The notes under the pieces were generated by a model. That model made no database searches, had not been told where the DNA came from, and saw only the letters and a list, made by a program, of their open reading frames with translations. A DNA stretch of 52,631 nt from an uncultured Synechococcus sp. (lineage in GTDB: Bacteria > Cyanobacteriota > Cyanobacteriia > PCC-6307 > Cyanobiaceae): contig CAJXSQ010000002.1 of the NCBI GenBank assembly GCA_913061215.1, positions 1 through 52,631 of the forward strand. Direction: 5' to 3'. Below, piece after piece: positions 20,111 through 31,273 of the stretch. Each line of letters begins with the position of its first letter. The first letter of the stretch is position 1. A program made the translations under genes and the position numbers.

Positions 20111-21220
20111 GTGACCGCAACCCCTTCAACGCAGCGACCCCTCGGCGTGGCCCTGGTGGGCCTGGGCTTCGGCGAGAAGATTCACCTGCCGGCGCTGCGC
20201 GACTGCCCCCTCACCGAGCCGGTGGCTCTCTGGCATCACCGGCCCGAGCGCTTGGAGCAGGCCTGCGCGGCGGCAGAACTGCCGGGCTTCAGTGATTTCG
20301 ATGCGCTGCTGGCCGATCCGCGTGTGGACGCGCTGGTGATCGCCACGCCGCCGGAGCCCCGCTTCGCCCTGGCCCAGGCGGCCATTGCCGCCGGCAAGCA
20401 CCTGCTGCTGGAGAAGCCCGTGGCCCTGGAGACGGCCCAGATCGAGGCCCTGCAACGCCAGGCCCTGGCGGCCGGGGTGACGGTGGCGGTGGATTTTGAA
20501 TACCGGGCCGTACCGGCCTTCATGCAGCTGGCCGCACTGCTGCAGCAGAACGCCGTCGGCACCCCCTGGCTGGTGAAGCTGGACTGGCTGATGGGCAGCC
20601 GCGCCGATGCCAGCCGCCCCTGGAACTGGTATTCCCAGCGAGCGGCCGGCGGCGGCGTGCTCGGATCGCTGGGCACCCATGCCTTCGACACGCTGCACTG
20701 GCTGCTGGGGCCAGCCCGGCAGGTGAGCTGCCTGCGCAGCATGGCGATTCCGCACCGGCCCCTGGCCGACGGCAGCGGACGGCTGGCCGCTGTGGACGCC
20801 GAGGACATCGCTCTGCTGCAACTGGAGCTGGAGACCAGCAGCGGCCGCTGCCTGCCGGCTCAGGTGAGCCTGGCCTCGGTGACCCGGCCCGGGCGGGGCT
20901 ACTGGATCGAGGTGTACGGCAGCGAGGGCACCCTGGTGCTGGGCTCCAGCAACCAGAGCGACTATGTGCATGGCTTCCAGCTCTGGCAATCCCGCGCCGG
21001 CGGGCCGCTGGAGGAGCTGGCCCCGGATCCCCAGCTGGCGTTCGAGCGCACCTGGCCCGATGGGCGCCTGGCACCGGTGCGCCGCCTCACCCAGTGGTGG
21101 GCCGAGGCCGCGCTGGAGGGCCGGCCGATGATCCCCGGCCTGGCGGAAGCCGTGCACAGCCAGGCGATCTGCGATCGGGCCCTGGAGTCGGCGGATGGCG
21201 GAATCCGGCGAGGGATTTAG
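20111..21220 (+). CDS. Gfo/Idh/MocA-family oxidoreductase
   Basis: [53 protein letters not shown]; start GTG. Confidence 0.85.
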   Translation: MTATPSTQRPLGVALVGLGFGEKIHLPALRDCPLTEPVALWHHRPERLEQACAAAELPGFSDFDALLADPRVDALVIATPPEPRFALAQAAIAAGKHLLLEKPVALETAQIEALQRQALAAGVTVAVDFEYRAVPAFMQLAALLQQNAVGTPWLVKLDWLMGSRADASRPWNWYSQRAAGGGVLGSLGTHAFDTLHWLLGPARQVSCLRSMAIPHRPLADGSGRLAAVDAEDIALLQLELETSSGRCLPAQVSLASVTRPGRGYWIEVYGSEGTLVLGSSNQSDYVHGFQLWQSRAGGPLEELAPDPQLAFERTWPDGRLAPVRRLTQWWAEAALEGRPMIPGLAEAVHSQAICDRALESADGGIRRGI

Positions 21221-21270
21221 TCGGAAACGCGCCAGTTAGGATCGCCCGCATTCACTCTCCCGGTGTCCCC

Positions 21271-22344
21271 ATGGCGCTCGTCCCGCTTCGGCTGCTGCTC
21301 GATCACGCCGCTGAAAACGGCTACGGCATCCCTGCCTTCAACGTGAACAACCTGGAGCAGGTGCAGTCGATCATGGAGGCGGCCTATGAAACCGACTCCC
21401 CGGTGATCCTGCAGGCCTCCCGCGGTGCCCGCCAGTACGCCGGTGAGAACTTCCTGCGCCACCTGATCCTGGCTGCGGTGGAAACCTATCCGGACATCCC
21501 GGTGGTGATGCACCAGGACCACGGCAACAGCCCCGCCACCTGCTTCGGTGCCGCCGCCAACGGCTTCACCTCGGTGATGATGGACGGCTCGCTGATGGCC
21601 GACGCCAAGACCCCCGCCAGCTACGAGTACAACGTGGCTGTGACCAAGGAAGTGGTGGACGTGGCCCACGCCATCGGCGTGAGCGTGGAAGGTGAGCTGG
21701 GCTGCCTCGGCTCCCTGGAAACCGGCATGGGCGAAGCCGAGGACGGCCACGGTTTCGAGGGCAAGCTCGACCACAGCCAGCTGCTCACCGATCCCGCCGA
21801 AGCCGCCGACTTCGTGGCCAAGACCAAGGTGGATGCCCTGGCCATCGCCATCGGCACCAGCCACGGCGCCTACAAGTTCACCCGCAAGCCCACCGGTGAA
21901 GTGCTGGCCATCAGCCGCATCGCTGAAATCCACAAGGCCATCCCCAACACCCACCTGGTGATGCACGGCTCCTCCTCGGTGCCCCAGGAGTGGCTGGACA
22001 TGATCAACAAGTACGGCGGTGCCATCCCCGAGACCTACGGCGTGCCCGTGGAAGAAATCCAGGAAGGCATCCGCAACGGCGTGCGCAAGGTGAACATCGA
22101 CACCGACAACCGCCTCGCCTTCACCGCCGCTGTGCGTGAAGCCGCCGCCAAGGATCCCGCCAACTTCGACCCCCGCCACTTCAACAAGCCCGCCCGGGCC
22201 TACATGAAGCAGGTGTGCCTGGATCGCTACCAGCAGTTCTGGTGCGCCGGCAACGCCAGCAAGATCAAGCAGCGCGACATCAACTACTACGCCGGTCTGT
22301 ACGCCAAGGGCGAACTCGACCCCAAGACCGCTGTCGCCGCCTGA
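21271..22344 (+). CDS. fba: Class II fructose-bisphosphate aldolase (Calvin cycle type)
   Basis: [65 protein letters not shown]. Confidence 0.95.
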   Translation: MALVPLRLLLDHAAENGYGIPAFNVNNLEQVQSIMEAAYETDSPVILQASRGARQYAGENFLRHLILAAVETYPDIPVVMHQDHGNSPATCFGAAANGFTSVMMDGSLMADAKTPASYEYNVAVTKEVVDVAHAIGVSVEGELGCLGSLETGMGEAEDGHGFEGKLDHSQLLTDPAEAADFVAKTKVDALAIAIGTSHGAYKFTRKPTGEVLAISRIAEIHKAIPNTHLVMHGSSSVPQEWLDMINKYGGAIPETYGVPVEEIQEGIRNGVRKVNIDTDNRLAFTAAVREAAAKDPANFDPRHFNKPARAYMKQVCLDRYQQFWCAGNASKIKQRDINYYAGLYAKGELDPKTAVAA

Positions 22345-22376
22345 TCAGCACCGACTACGGGTTACACACAGATTGC

Positions 22377-22401
22377 AAGGGGCCTGAGGGCCCCTTTTTT
22401 T
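22377..22401 (+). terminator. Rho-independent terminator after fba
   Basis: AAGGGGCC-tgag-GGCCCCTT followed by T-run. Confidence 0.92.
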
Positions 22402-22429
22402 ATGCCGATTGTTCTGCCACTGCTTCTGC

Positions 22430-25339
22430 TCAAGGCAGCGGTAAGGCGGAGGCCGGATCCGGCAGGGTGAGGGCCTGAGGCCGTGGTTGCGCCGCCACGA
22501 GCTGCTCGAGGGCCTCGTCGAGATTGCGCTCCATCACGAAGCGCCGGCCATCGGTCACCACCACCCGCACCAGCGTGGGCAAGCCGTTGTTGTTGCTCTG
22601 CAGGTAAATCGGCTCCACGTAGAGCAGGCCCTTGCCCACCGGCAGCACCAACAGATTGCCCCGGATCAAGGTGGAACCACCGCGGTTCCACAGGCCGAAC
22701 TGATAGCTGATCGCCGGGTCCTGCTCGATCAGGGCAGACACCTGCTGGGGACCGAGCAACAGCCGCTGCTGCGGGAAGCGGGCCAGCAGCAGCTCGCCGT
22801 AATTGGGAGTGTCGTTGCGGGCCGCCAGCCAGCCCACCATGTTGGCGCGCCGCAGCGGTGTGAACGGCAGCAACAGCACGAACTCCGGGCGCGTCTCCCC
22901 CGGAAGCTGCATCGTCACGTGATACGGCCGCACAGGGGCGTTGCTGTCGCCGTAGATCTCCTGGGGGATGGCCCACACGTCGTCACCGTTGTAGAAGGTG
23001 CGCACGTCGGTGACGTGATACCTGAGCAGCCGCTCGGCCTGCACCTGGAACTGGCTCTGGGGCACCTGAATGTGAGCGAGCAGCTCCGGTGGCATCGCCG
23101 AGAGCGGTTTGAACAGATCGGGGAAGGCCCGCTTCCAGGTGCGCAGCACCGGATCGGTGGGATCGCTCACATACAGCCACACATGGCCGTTGTAGGCATC
23201 CACCACCGCCTTCACCGGATTGCGGAAATAGCGGATGCCGCTGGGGTTGGGATCGGAATAGGGATAGCTGCGGCTCACGGTGAAGCCATCCAGCAGCCAG
23301 TACTGGTGATGGTCGTTCTTGAAGCCCGGCACGTCCTTCACCCGGGCGGTGACCAGATAAGGCTTGCTCTCGAAGCGCAGGAAGGGGGCCAGGGCCGTGA
23401 GCCGCTCGTTCACCTGGCGGCGCATCAACAGGCGCGACTCGGACGTGAGCGAGCCGGTGAACAGCAGCCGCGGTTCACCGAGGTACAGCGCCGCCATCAC
23501 CCGATCGAGCGGCCCATGGATCGGCACCCCCGCCGCACCGTCGTAGTGGGAATAGACGTTGAGATCACCCTCGGGGTAATCGAATTCGCGCACCTGGGTG
23601 GGGGCGATGGCGTAGGGGGCGCGGTCGGAGGCGAAGTAGAGCTTGGGCCGGCCCACCGGCAGCGCCCGCTGGGCCTGGGCATCGCTGATGCCCAGCTGCG
23701 GGATGCCCTGCACCTTGCCGCTGCGGCCCAGGTCCTTCACGAAATAGAGCGGCAGCCCATCGGGGCCGGAGGCATTCACCGTGGACACGGTGAAGCCGTA
23801 GCCATGGGTGAACACCAGGTGGCGGTTGAGCCAGGTGCGGGAGTTCTTGGCCAGGGCGGAGCTGTCGAGCTCGCGGGCGGCGATCAGCACCTGCTGCTTG
23901 CCCTGGCGCTCCGGATCGGCATTGAGCGGATAGCGATCCACCGCCGCCGAAGGGAAGCGGTAGTACAGCCGCAGCTGCTGCAGCTGCCGGTTGGCCTCCA
24001 GCAAGGGGCCGCTGTCCCAGAGGCGCACATTGGCGAGGGTGCCCGGCGCCGCCTTGAGATCCTCCGGGGTGAGCTGCTGGCTCGGAGCCAGGTCCACCTC
24101 GCGCACGGCCTCCAGGCCGAAGGCGCGGCGGGTGGCAGCGATGGTGCGGCGCAGATAGGGGGTTTCCAGCACCAGCTCCCGGGGCTGCACCCACACGCGC
24201 TGCACCACCGGCGCCACCACCCACTCGGCAAACGGCACCAGGGCGGTGGTGGAGAGCAGCGGCAGCAGCACACCGCGCCGCAGCCAGCGCCGCGGGATCG
24301 GCAGCAGCAGACCGATCCCGGTGAACAGCAGCAGCAGCGCCAGAAGCAGGCGCAGCGGCAGGCGCACATGCAGATCCACGAAACCGGCACCGGCGGCCAC
24401 ACCGCTGCCGTGCAGCATCAGATCGAAGGGGGCCAGGGCGTTGCTGAGGGCCGCCATCAAGGCCAGCACCGCCAGCTGGGGCAGCAGCACCCGCTGCTGC
24501 TCGCGGCTGAGGCCCGGAAAACGCAGCTCCGAAAGGCTGTTGCCCTCGCTGAAGGTGAGCCAGAGGCAACCGGCCAGGCCCACCAGGCCCTGCACCAGCA
24601 CCACGCTCACCAGCAGATGCAGCGCCGGCAACCGCAGCACCGTGAAGCTCAGATCAAAGCCGGTGAGGGGGTCGGCTTCGCCGAAAGGCACGGCCAGCAG
24701 GGCGGGCAGCCACAGGCTCCAGCCGCGGGCCACGGCCGTGGCCGAGCCGGCCAGGGCGGCCGCCAGAGCCACCCGCAGGCTCGTGTAGGGCCAGATCAGC
24801 AACAGCGGCAGCAACGCTGCCGCCAGCCCGAGGAACAACCAGGGGGGCAGATCGGCCAGCACTGGAATCCCGGTGATCACATCCCCGCTGAAGGGAGCGG
24901 CGATCAGATCGCTGGCCTGCACCATCAGATAGGTGAGCCCGCCAGCCAGCAGCAGCAACAGCACGGCGAACAGGGTCACCAGCAGCGGCGGGCCGAGGGG
25001 CATCAGGGGATCGGCGGGCAGGGGCTTGCGGGCGGCCTGCTGGCGCAGACGCCAGCAACGCTGCAGCTGCTGCAGCTGCAGTGGAACGCCGAGCCCGAAC
25101 ACCAGCGCAAAGGCCAGCAGCTGCAGCAACCAGCGGCGCAGCACCACCGACTGACTGTTGAACTGGGCAAACCACTGGGCTTCGATCACCAGCCGCGGCA
25201 GCAGCACCAGCAACCCCAGACCGATGGCCAGCCAGCCCAGCCAGCGCAGACCCCGTTGGAGGGCGTTAACGGAAAGCCCCAAGGCGTGAAGCGTGCACAG
25301 GCCGAGGCTAGGCAGCTGCACCAGTGGGTCAAGACGCAA
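22430..25339 (-). CDS. UPF0182 family large membrane protein
   Basis: Multiple N-terminal TM helices followed by long extracytoplasmic domain (NVRLWDSGPLLEANRQLQQLRLYYRF; YPYSDPNPSGIRYFRNPVKAVVDAYNG); exact start uncertain (TTG). Confidence 0.85.
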   Translation of the reverse strand: MRLDPLVQLPSLGLCTLHALGLSVNALQRGLRWLGWLAIGLGLLVLLPRLVIEAQWFAQFNSQSVVLRRWLLQLLAFALVFGLGVPLQLQQLQRCWRLRQQAARKPLPADPLMPLGPPLLVTLFAVLLLLLAGGLTYLMVQASDLIAAPFSGDVITGIPVLADLPPWLFLGLAAALLPLLLIWPYTSLRVALAAALAGSATAVARGWSLWLPALLAVPFGEADPLTGFDLSFTVLRLPALHLLVSVVLVQGLVGLAGCLWLTFSEGNSLSELRFPGLSREQQRVLLPQLAVLALMAALSNALAPFDLMLHGSGVAAGAGFVDLHVRLPLRLLLALLLLFTGIGLLLPIPRRWLRRGVLLPLLSTTALVPFAEWVVAPVVQRVWVQPRELVLETPYLRRTIAATRRAFGLEAVREVDLAPSQQLTPEDLKAAPGTLANVRLWDSGPLLEANRQLQQLRLYYRFPSAAVDRYPLNADPERQGKQQVLIAARELDSSALAKNSRTWLNRHLVFTHGYGFTVSTVNASGPDGLPLYFVKDLGRSGKVQGIPQLGISDAQAQRALPVGRPKLYFASDRAPYAIAPTQVREFDYPEGDLNVYSHYDGAAGVPIHGPLDRVMAALYLGEPRLLFTGSLTSESRLLMRRQVNERLTALAPFLRFESKPYLVTARVKDVPGFKNDHHQYWLLDGFTVSRSYPYSDPNPSGIRYFRNPVKAVVDAYNGHVWLYVSDPTDPVLRTWKRAFPDLFKPLSAMPPELLAHIQVPQSQFQVQAERLLRYHVTDVRTFYNGDDVWAIPQEIYGDSNAPVRPYHVTMQLPGETRPEFVLLLPFTPLRRANMVGWLAARNDTPNYGELLLARFPQQRLLLGPQQVSALIEQDPAISYQFGLWNRGGSTLIRGNLLVLPVGKGLLYVEPIYLQSNNNGLPTLVRVVVTDGRRFVMERNLDEALEQLVAAQPRPQALTLPDPASALPLP

Positions 25340-25438
25340 CGGACGGCCAGGATCAAGCGAAGAAATACCCGACCTCAGAGATCGGCTTTGATTCGACCAG
25401 GCAAATGGCGCTGCTAGCTTCCTTTCACCTCAACCGGT

Positions 25439-26725
25439 GTGATCGTGACGGCCACCCTCTCCCGCTCCACCCTGGGCCCCACCTTCACGGGTCTGAAGTG
25501 CAAGGAATGCGGCCAGCCCTACGAAGCCGGCGCCCGCCACGTGTGCGAGGACGTGTGCTTCGGGCCGCTGGAGGTGGTTTACGACTACGAAGCGATCAAG
25601 AGCCGCGTCAGCCGCGCCACGATCGAAGCCGGGCCTGCCTCGATCTGGCGCTACCGCGACTTCCTGCCGATCGAAGGTGATCCCATTGATGTGGGCACGG
25701 GCTTCACGCCGCTGCTCAAGGCCGACAACCTGGCCAAGCGGCTTGGCCTCAAGAGCCTCTACATCAAGAACGACGGCGTGAACATGCCGACGCTCTCCTT
25801 CAAGGACCGGGTGGTGAGCGTGGCCCTCACCCGCGCCCGGGAGCTCGGCTTCAAGACGGTGAGCTGCGCCTCCACCGGCAACCTGGCCAATTCCACCGCC
25901 GCCATCGCCGCCCACGCCGGCCTCGACTGCTGCGTGTTCATCCCCAGCGACCTGGAGCTGGGCAAGGTGCTGGGCACCCTGATCTACAACCCCACCCTGA
26001 TGGCGGTGAAGGGCAACTACGACCAGGTGAACCGCCTGTGTTCGGAAGTGGCCAACACCTACGGCTGGGGCTTCGTGAACATCAACCTGCGCCCCTACTA
26101 CTCCGAGGGCTCCAAGACCCTCGGCTATGAGGTGATCGAGCAGCTGGGCTGGGAACTGCCCGACCACATCGTGGCGCCGCTGGCCTCCGGCTCCCTGTTC
26201 ACCAAGATCCGCAAGGGCTTCGATGAATTCATCAAGTGCGGCCTGGTGGATGAGAAGGCCGTGCGCTTCAGCGGCGCCCAGGCCGAGGGCTGCAACCCGA
26301 TCGCCACAGCCTTCCGCGAAGGCCGCGACTTCATCACCCCGGTGAAGCCCAGCACCATCGCCAAGTCGATCGCCATCGGTAACCCCGCCGATGGCCCCTA
26401 CGCCATCGACATCGCCAACCGCACCGGCGGCAGCATCGCCGATGTGACCGATGCCGAGATCGTGGACGGCATCAAACTGCTGGCCGAAACCGAGGGTGTG
26501 TTCACCGAAACCGCCGGCGGCACCACGATCGCGGTGCTCAAGAAGCTGGTGGAGCAGGGCAAGATCAACCCTGAAGAGCGCACCGTGGCCTACATCACCG
26601 GCAACGGCCTCAAGACCACCGAGGCCGTGGTGGATGCCATCGGCAAGCCCTACACGATCGAAGCTCAGCTCGACAGCTTCAACGCCGCCTGGCAGCAAGC
26701 CCAGGCTGATCACGGCCAGGCCTGA
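25439..26725 (+). CDS. thrC: Threonine synthase
   Basis: [39 protein letters not shown] (PLP lysine); [18 protein letters not shown]. Confidence 0.92.
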   Translation: MIVTATLSRSTLGPTFTGLKCKECGQPYEAGARHVCEDVCFGPLEVVYDYEAIKSRVSRATIEAGPASIWRYRDFLPIEGDPIDVGTGFTPLLKADNLAKRLGLKSLYIKNDGVNMPTLSFKDRVVSVALTRARELGFKTVSCASTGNLANSTAAIAAHAGLDCCVFIPSDLELGKVLGTLIYNPTLMAVKGNYDQVNRLCSEVANTYGWGFVNINLRPYYSEGSKTLGYEVIEQLGWELPDHIVAPLASGSLFTKIRKGFDEFIKCGLVDEKAVRFSGAQAEGCNPIATAFREGRDFITPVKPSTIAKSIAIGNPADGPYAIDIANRTGGSIADVTDAEIVDGIKLLAETEGVFTETAGGTTIAVLKKLVEQGKINPEERTVAYITGNGLKTTEAVVDAIGKPYTIEAQLDSFNAAWQQAQADHGQA

Positions 26726-26766
26726 TCCCCAAAGCCCACAACCCTTCCCTTTCACCCCCACCATCC

Positions 26767-27042
26767 ATGGCCGTTCAGGTTCTGATCCCCACCCCCCTGC
26801 AGAAGTTCACCAACGACGAGGCCAGCGTTGCGCTGGAGGCCAGCAGCGTGGATGCCCTGGTTGACGCCCTGGACGCCCGCTACCCCGGCCTCAAGGGTCG
26901 CCTGTGCGATGAGGCCGGCAAGCTGCGCCGCTTCCTCAACGTGTATGTGAACAGCGAGGACATCCGCTTCCTCGACAACCAGGCCACCGCCCTCAAGGAC
27001 GGCGATGAGGTGAGCATCGTTCCCGCCGTGGCCGGTGGTTGA
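26767..27042 (+). CDS. MoaD/ThiS-like sulfur-carrier / ubiquitin-like protein
   Basis: 91 aa, ends [14 protein letters not shown] with diglycine C-terminus. Confidence 0.88.
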   Translation: MAVQVLIPTPLQKFTNDEASVALEASSVDALVDALDARYPGLKGRLCDEAGKLRRFLNVYVNSEDIRFLDNQATALKDGDEVSIVPAVAGG

Positions 27043-27130
27043 GAGGCCGTCGTAGCCGTTCCTGCAGTCGCCAGGCGCGGCGGCTGGCTGAATAGTGTGA
27101 ACCGATCTCACTGCAGGGAGGTGAGGCCCG

Positions 27131-28081
27131 ATGACCCAGACTCCAGAACGGCGCCGCAGCGCTGATGCAGATCCGGCCAGCAAAGCCCTGCTGTTCGATT
27201 ACCGCCAGGCCGCCAATCCGGTGCGCCCCGGCCTCACCGAACCGATCCCCTATCGCTGCTGGGGCCCTGAGCTGCATGCCCAGGGGCCCAGCGCCATCCT
27301 GCCGCTCGACCTGAGCGATGCGCTGGGCGTGCCAGGCCCGGCCACCAGCCCTGGCCTCGCGGCCCACTTCATCCGCATCGTGGGCGGCGAGGGGGTGCGG
27401 GCCGCCGCCACCGCCACCAGCTCCCTGTTCTATGTGCTCTCCGGCAGCGGTGTGTGCCGCAGCCGGGATCAGTTAAGTGGCAGCGAGATCCACTGGCAGG
27501 CCGGCGACCTGTTCGTGCTGCCGGCCGGTGGAACACCGCTGCTGGAAGCCTCGACAGACAGCGTTCTCTACTGGGTGCATGACGCGCCCCTGCTCACCTA
27601 TCTGGGCGTTGCACCGTCGGCACCGCGCTTCGAGCCCACCCACTACAGCGGCGCGTGGCTGCAGCAGGAGCTGCTGGCGCTGGCCGCTCAGCCCGGCAGC
27701 CGCAACAGCAATCGGCTCAGCCTGCTGCTCGCCAACCGCGACCTGCCCAGCACCCGCACCGTGACCCACGTGCTCTGGGCGATGTATGGCCTGGTGCCGG
27801 CGGGCGCCACGCAGGCACCGCATCGGCATCAATCGGTGGCGCTCGATCTGATCATCGCTTGCCAGCCCGGTGTGTACACCCTGGTGGGCACCGAGCTGAA
27901 CAACGATGGCAGCATCCGCAATCCCCAGCGGATCGACTGGCAGCCCGGCGGCGCCTTCATCACTCCCCCGGGCCACTGGCATGCCCACGTGAACGAGAGC
28001 GGTGAAACGGCCTGGCTGCTGCCGATTCAGGATGCCGGCCTACAGACCTACCTGCGCAGCCTCGACATCCGCTTCGCCTGA
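27131..28081 (+). CDS. Cupin-domain protein (bicupin, gentisate dioxygenase-like)
   Basis: Two cupin-like modules; [25 protein letters not shown] and [19 protein letters not shown]. Confidence 0.7.
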   Translation: MTQTPERRRSADADPASKALLFDYRQAANPVRPGLTEPIPYRCWGPELHAQGPSAILPLDLSDALGVPGPATSPGLAAHFIRIVGGEGVRAAATATSSLFYVLSGSGVCRSRDQLSGSEIHWQAGDLFVLPAGGTPLLEASTDSVLYWVHDAPLLTYLGVAPSAPRFEPTHYSGAWLQQELLALAAQPGSRNSNRLSLLLANRDLPSTRTVTHVLWAMYGLVPAGATQAPHRHQSVALDLIIACQPGVYTLVGTELNNDGSIRNPQRIDWQPGGAFITPPGHWHAHVNESGETAWLLPIQDAGLQTYLRSLDIRFA

Positions 28082-29833
28082 GGGCTCGGCGCCACGCTCG
28101 TGGCGCTCCACCAGGGCGGCGAAGTCGTCGCCCTCGATCGTTTCCTGTTCGATCAGCCGGGTCACCAACAGATCGATCAGCTCACGGCGGGGAGCCAGCA
28201 TCGCCACGGCCTGATCCAGGGCCGCGCGGGCCAGCTGCTGCACCTGGGCATCGATGCGATTGCCGGTCTCCTGGGAATAGTGGGGCTCAGAGCGCAACCA
28301 GTCGCGCCCGAGGAACACCTCATGGCCTTCCCCTTCCAGCGACACCGGCCCCAGCGATGAGAAGCCATAGCGGGTCACCATCTCGCGGCCGATGCGGCTC
28401 ACCATCTCCAGGTCGCCGGCAGCACCCTGGGTGATCTCACTCGGGCCGAACACCACCAGCTCCGCCGCCCGGCCGCCCATCGCCACCACCATCCGCGCCT
28501 GGAGATAGGCCTTGCTGATCAGGCCGGAATCCAGCACCTCCTCGTCGGGCATCGTGCGGGCGAAACCGCCCACACCGCCGGCGCGGGGAAGCAGGGTCAC
28601 CTTGTCGAGCCGATCGGCCGCCGGCAGCAGCGTGGTGAGCAAGGCATGGCCGATCTCGTGATAGGCGATCAGGCGCTTCTTGGCGCTGTCCTGCAAGGGA
28701 GCGGCCGTGAGGCCCATGGTGATCCGCTCGAGGGCATCACCGATGGCAGCTTCATCGATGCAGTCGCGCTGGCGCCGGGCCGTGAGGATGGCCGCCTCGT
28801 TGAGCAGATTGGCGAGATCGGCACCGGAGAAGCCCGGCGTGCGGCTGGCCCAGTCGGCCAGGCACACCTGCGGATCAAGCGGGCGTGAGCGGGCATGCAC
28901 CGCCAGGATCGCCTCGCGCCCGCGGCGATCGGGCAGATCCACATGGATGCGGCGATCGAAGCGCCCGGGCCGCATCAGAGCGGCATCGAGCACATCGGGG
29001 CGGTTGGTGGCCGCCAACAGGATCACGCCGGAGTTCTCGGCAAAGCCATCCATCTCCGTGAGCAACTGGTTGAGCGTCTGCTCCCGCTCATCGTTGCCGC
29101 CGCCGATGCCGGCGCCGCGCTGGCGTCCCACCGCATCGATCTCATCGATGAACACGATGCATGGCGCCTTCTCCTTGGCCTGGCGGAACAGATCGCGCAC
29201 GCGACTGGCACCCACCCCCACAAACAGCTCCACGAATTCCGAGGCGGCCATGGAGAAGAAAGGCACGCCCGCTTCTCCGGCGATCGCCTTGGCCAGGAGG
29301 GTTTTGCCGGTGCCGGGGGGGCCCACCAGCAGCACACCCTTGGGGATGCGGGCTCCCACCGCCGTGAACCGCTCCGGCTCCTTCAGGAAAGCCACCACTT
29401 CCTGGAGTTCTTCCTTGGCCTCCTGAATGCCGGCCACATCCTCGAAGCGCACCGGCACGGCAGCTTCCGCCTGCACCATGCGCGCCTTGCTGCGGCCGAA
29501 GCCCATGGCGCGATTCGCCACCTGAGCCGAACGGCGAATCAGCAAAGCCAGGCCACCGAACAGCAACAGCAGCAGCAGGCCGTTGGACACGAGGCTCGCG
29601 GTGGCCTGATCCTGGCGCTCGTCGCGCACCGTGAGCGGCACGCGGGCCTCCTGGGCCGTGCGCAGCAACACCTGATCGTTGCTGAACACAGGCACGGTCA
29701 CCCGCCGCCCGTCGGCATAGGTGACCGAAACCTGGCGCTGGCCGGGCGAGAGCAACAGCTCCTTCACCTCGCCCTGGCGCAGCTGCTCCAGCAGCTGGCT
29801 GTAACTGGGCTGAGGCGCCCGTGACAGACCCAT
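28040..29833 (-). CDS. ftsH: FtsH-family ATP-dependent zinc metalloprotease
   Basis: [50 protein letters not shown] (HEIGH zinc motif). Confidence 0.93.
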   Translation of the reverse strand: MGLSRAPQPSYSQLLEQLRQGEVKELLLSPGQRQVSVTYADGRRVTVPVFSNDQVLLRTAQEARVPLTVRDERQDQATASLVSNGLLLLLLFGGLALLIRRSAQVANRAMGFGRSKARMVQAEAAVPVRFEDVAGIQEAKEELQEVVAFLKEPERFTAVGARIPKGVLLVGPPGTGKTLLAKAIAGEAGVPFFSMAASEFVELFVGVGASRVRDLFRQAKEKAPCIVFIDEIDAVGRQRGAGIGGGNDEREQTLNQLLTEMDGFAENSGVILLAATNRPDVLDAALMRPGRFDRRIHVDLPDRRGREAILAVHARSRPLDPQVCLADWASRTPGFSGADLANLLNEAAILTARRQRDCIDEAAIGDALERITMGLTAAPLQDSAKKRLIAYHEIGHALLTTLLPAADRLDKVTLLPRAGGVGGFARTMPDEEVLDSGLISKAYLQARMVVAMGGRAAELVVFGPSEITQGAAGDLEMVSRIGREMVTRYGFSSLGPVSLEGEGHEVFLGRDWLRSEPHYSQETGNRIDAQVQQLARAALDQAVAMLAPRRELIDLLVTRLIEQETIEGDDFAALVERHERGAEPSGEADVEAAQVGL

Positions 29834-29937
29834 AAACCCGCTGCTGCTCACTGGGATCTGTGGCTGGGCTGAGTTTAGCGATTTGACGAAAGGGAAGGCG
29901 GCAATGGAAACTCTTGGTTTGGCTGAAATCAAGCGGG

Positions 29938-30111
29938 ATGGCTGTTCCCAAGAAGAAAACGTCCAAGGGCAAGCGCAACCAGCGCCACGCCACCTGGAAA
30001 GGCAAGGCTGCCATCGCTGCCCAGAAAGCTCTGTCCATCGGCAAGGCTGTGCTGAGCGGCCGGGCCCAGGGCTTCGTTTACCCCGTGGCTGAGGACGAAA
30101 CCGAAGGCTGA
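29938..30111 (+). CDS. rpmF: 50S ribosomal protein L32
   Basis: [50 protein letters not shown]. Confidence 0.95.
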   Translation: MAVPKKKTSKGKRNQRHATWKGKAAIAAQKALSIGKAVLSGRAQGFVYPVAEDETEG

Positions 30112-30932
30112 GGCTGCGCCAGCCAGCGGAGGGCGGCGCCACCGCCGCCCTCCCACACAACCCGGCGACGACCATCCAGCACCCGCAGCAGATCGGCGCG
30201 GATGGCCACATCCCCCTGGAAATGATCCGGCGGCAGGGAGCGCAGGCTCGCCTGCACCAGCGCCTCCACGGCGGCCGGCCGCATCCAGCCACCACCGCTG
30301 CGCCGTTGCCTGGCCTCCGCCTGCAGACGCCACCGACGCGGCAGATCCCAGCGCAGGGGCCAGAACATCACCAACTGATCCAGTTCGTCCCAGAGCGGCT
30401 GGTAGGCGTGCAGGCTGCTGTTGCAGCGCAGCACCCACTGGCGCTCAGCCGCGCTGAGCTGCTCGGCCGTTTGCAGCCGTGCCTTCAGCATCCTCTCGGG
30501 CACGGGCCGGCAGCCCAGCAGCCAGCCCTCCAGCAGCACTGCGTCGGCCGGGCCCTGCCAGGGCTCAACCCGATCGCCGGCGCCCTCACGCAGGGTTTTG
30601 TTGAAACGCGGCAGCTCCAGGCGGGCCCCTGAAGCGGCGCGCCAGCGGCGAATCGGCGCCGCCAGGGCCTCCGGATCGTGGCTTCCCGGTGGCACGCGGT
30701 TCACCCCGAAAGGATTGCCGGCCATGGCGGTGATGCGCGCCTGCCAGGGGAGATAGGCGTCGTCGATGGAGGCGATGGCCAGATCGAGGCCAAGGGCATG
30801 GCAGCACTGCTGCAACTGCCGCGAGAACGTGCTCTTGCCGGCCCCCACCGGGCCGTTCAGGCCGATCACCACCCGTTCGCCGGCCTGCCGCCGCGCCAGG
30901 CACCAGGCCGCCAGCCGCTGCTCCAGGGTCAT
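30078..30932 (-). CDS. D-glycerate 3-kinase-like P-loop kinase
   Basis: [56 protein letters not shown]. Confidence 0.82.
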   Translation of the reverse strand: MTLEQRLAAWCLARRQAGERVVIGLNGPVGAGKSTFSRQLQQCCHALGLDLAIASIDDAYLPWQARITAMAGNPFGVNRVPPGSHDPEALAAPIRRWRAASGARLELPRFNKTLREGAGDRVEPWQGPADAVLLEGWLLGCRPVPERMLKARLQTAEQLSAAERQWVLRCNSSLHAYQPLWDELDQLVMFWPLRWDLPRRWRLQAEARQRRSGGGWMRPAAVEALVQASLRSLPPDHFQGDVAIRADLLRVLDGRRRVVWEGGGGAALRWLAQPQPSVSSSATG

Positions 30933-31273
30933 GATCCGAGCTTGAAAGCCTCCAGCACCACGGCATACACCAGGCCGAGGCGCAGATTGTCGGCCATCAC
31001 CCAGCCCAGCCCGGGCTGCTCGCGCACCACGCGGGTGCGCACGCGCACAACCACTTCCAGCAGCAGCACCAGCGTCAGCACCACCACCGGCCGCTGGCCC
31101 ACCCGCTCCAGCCAGAGCGCGGTGACGTTCTCGCCCCCGTAGAACCCGAGCAGCAGCGCCAGCACACTGAGGCTGCGGCGCCGCCAGCTGCCGCGCACGC
31201 CCCCCAGCAGCTGATCGCCGAGGCGCCGCTGCAGCCGATCAAAGCGGGTGCGCTGAAGCGGGAGGCGCGTCAT
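30929..31273 (-). CDS. DUF565 / Ycf20-like membrane protein
   Basis: MTRLPLQRTRFDRLQRRLGDQLLGGVRGSWRRRSLSVLALLLGFYGGENVTAL. Confidence 0.7.
   Translation of the reverse strand: MTRLPLQRTRFDRLQRRLGDQLLGGVRGSWRRRSLSVLALLLGFYGGENVTALWLERVGQRPVVVLTLVLLLEVVVRVRTRVVREQPGLGWVMADNLRLGLVYAVVLEAFKLGS

Noticed and set aside
22487-25417. 976-aa plus-strand ORF antisense to the UPF0182 gene
   Set aside because: His/Gln/Gly-rich, no recognisable domain, mirror of a well-supported gene; typical artefact of high GC3 leaving the antisense frame stop-free.
29880-30295. N-terminal extension of the ftsH ORF up to 30295
   Set aside because: Extension overlaps rpmF and the glycerate kinase gene on a different frame and encodes no TM helix; ATG at 29833 is more plausible.
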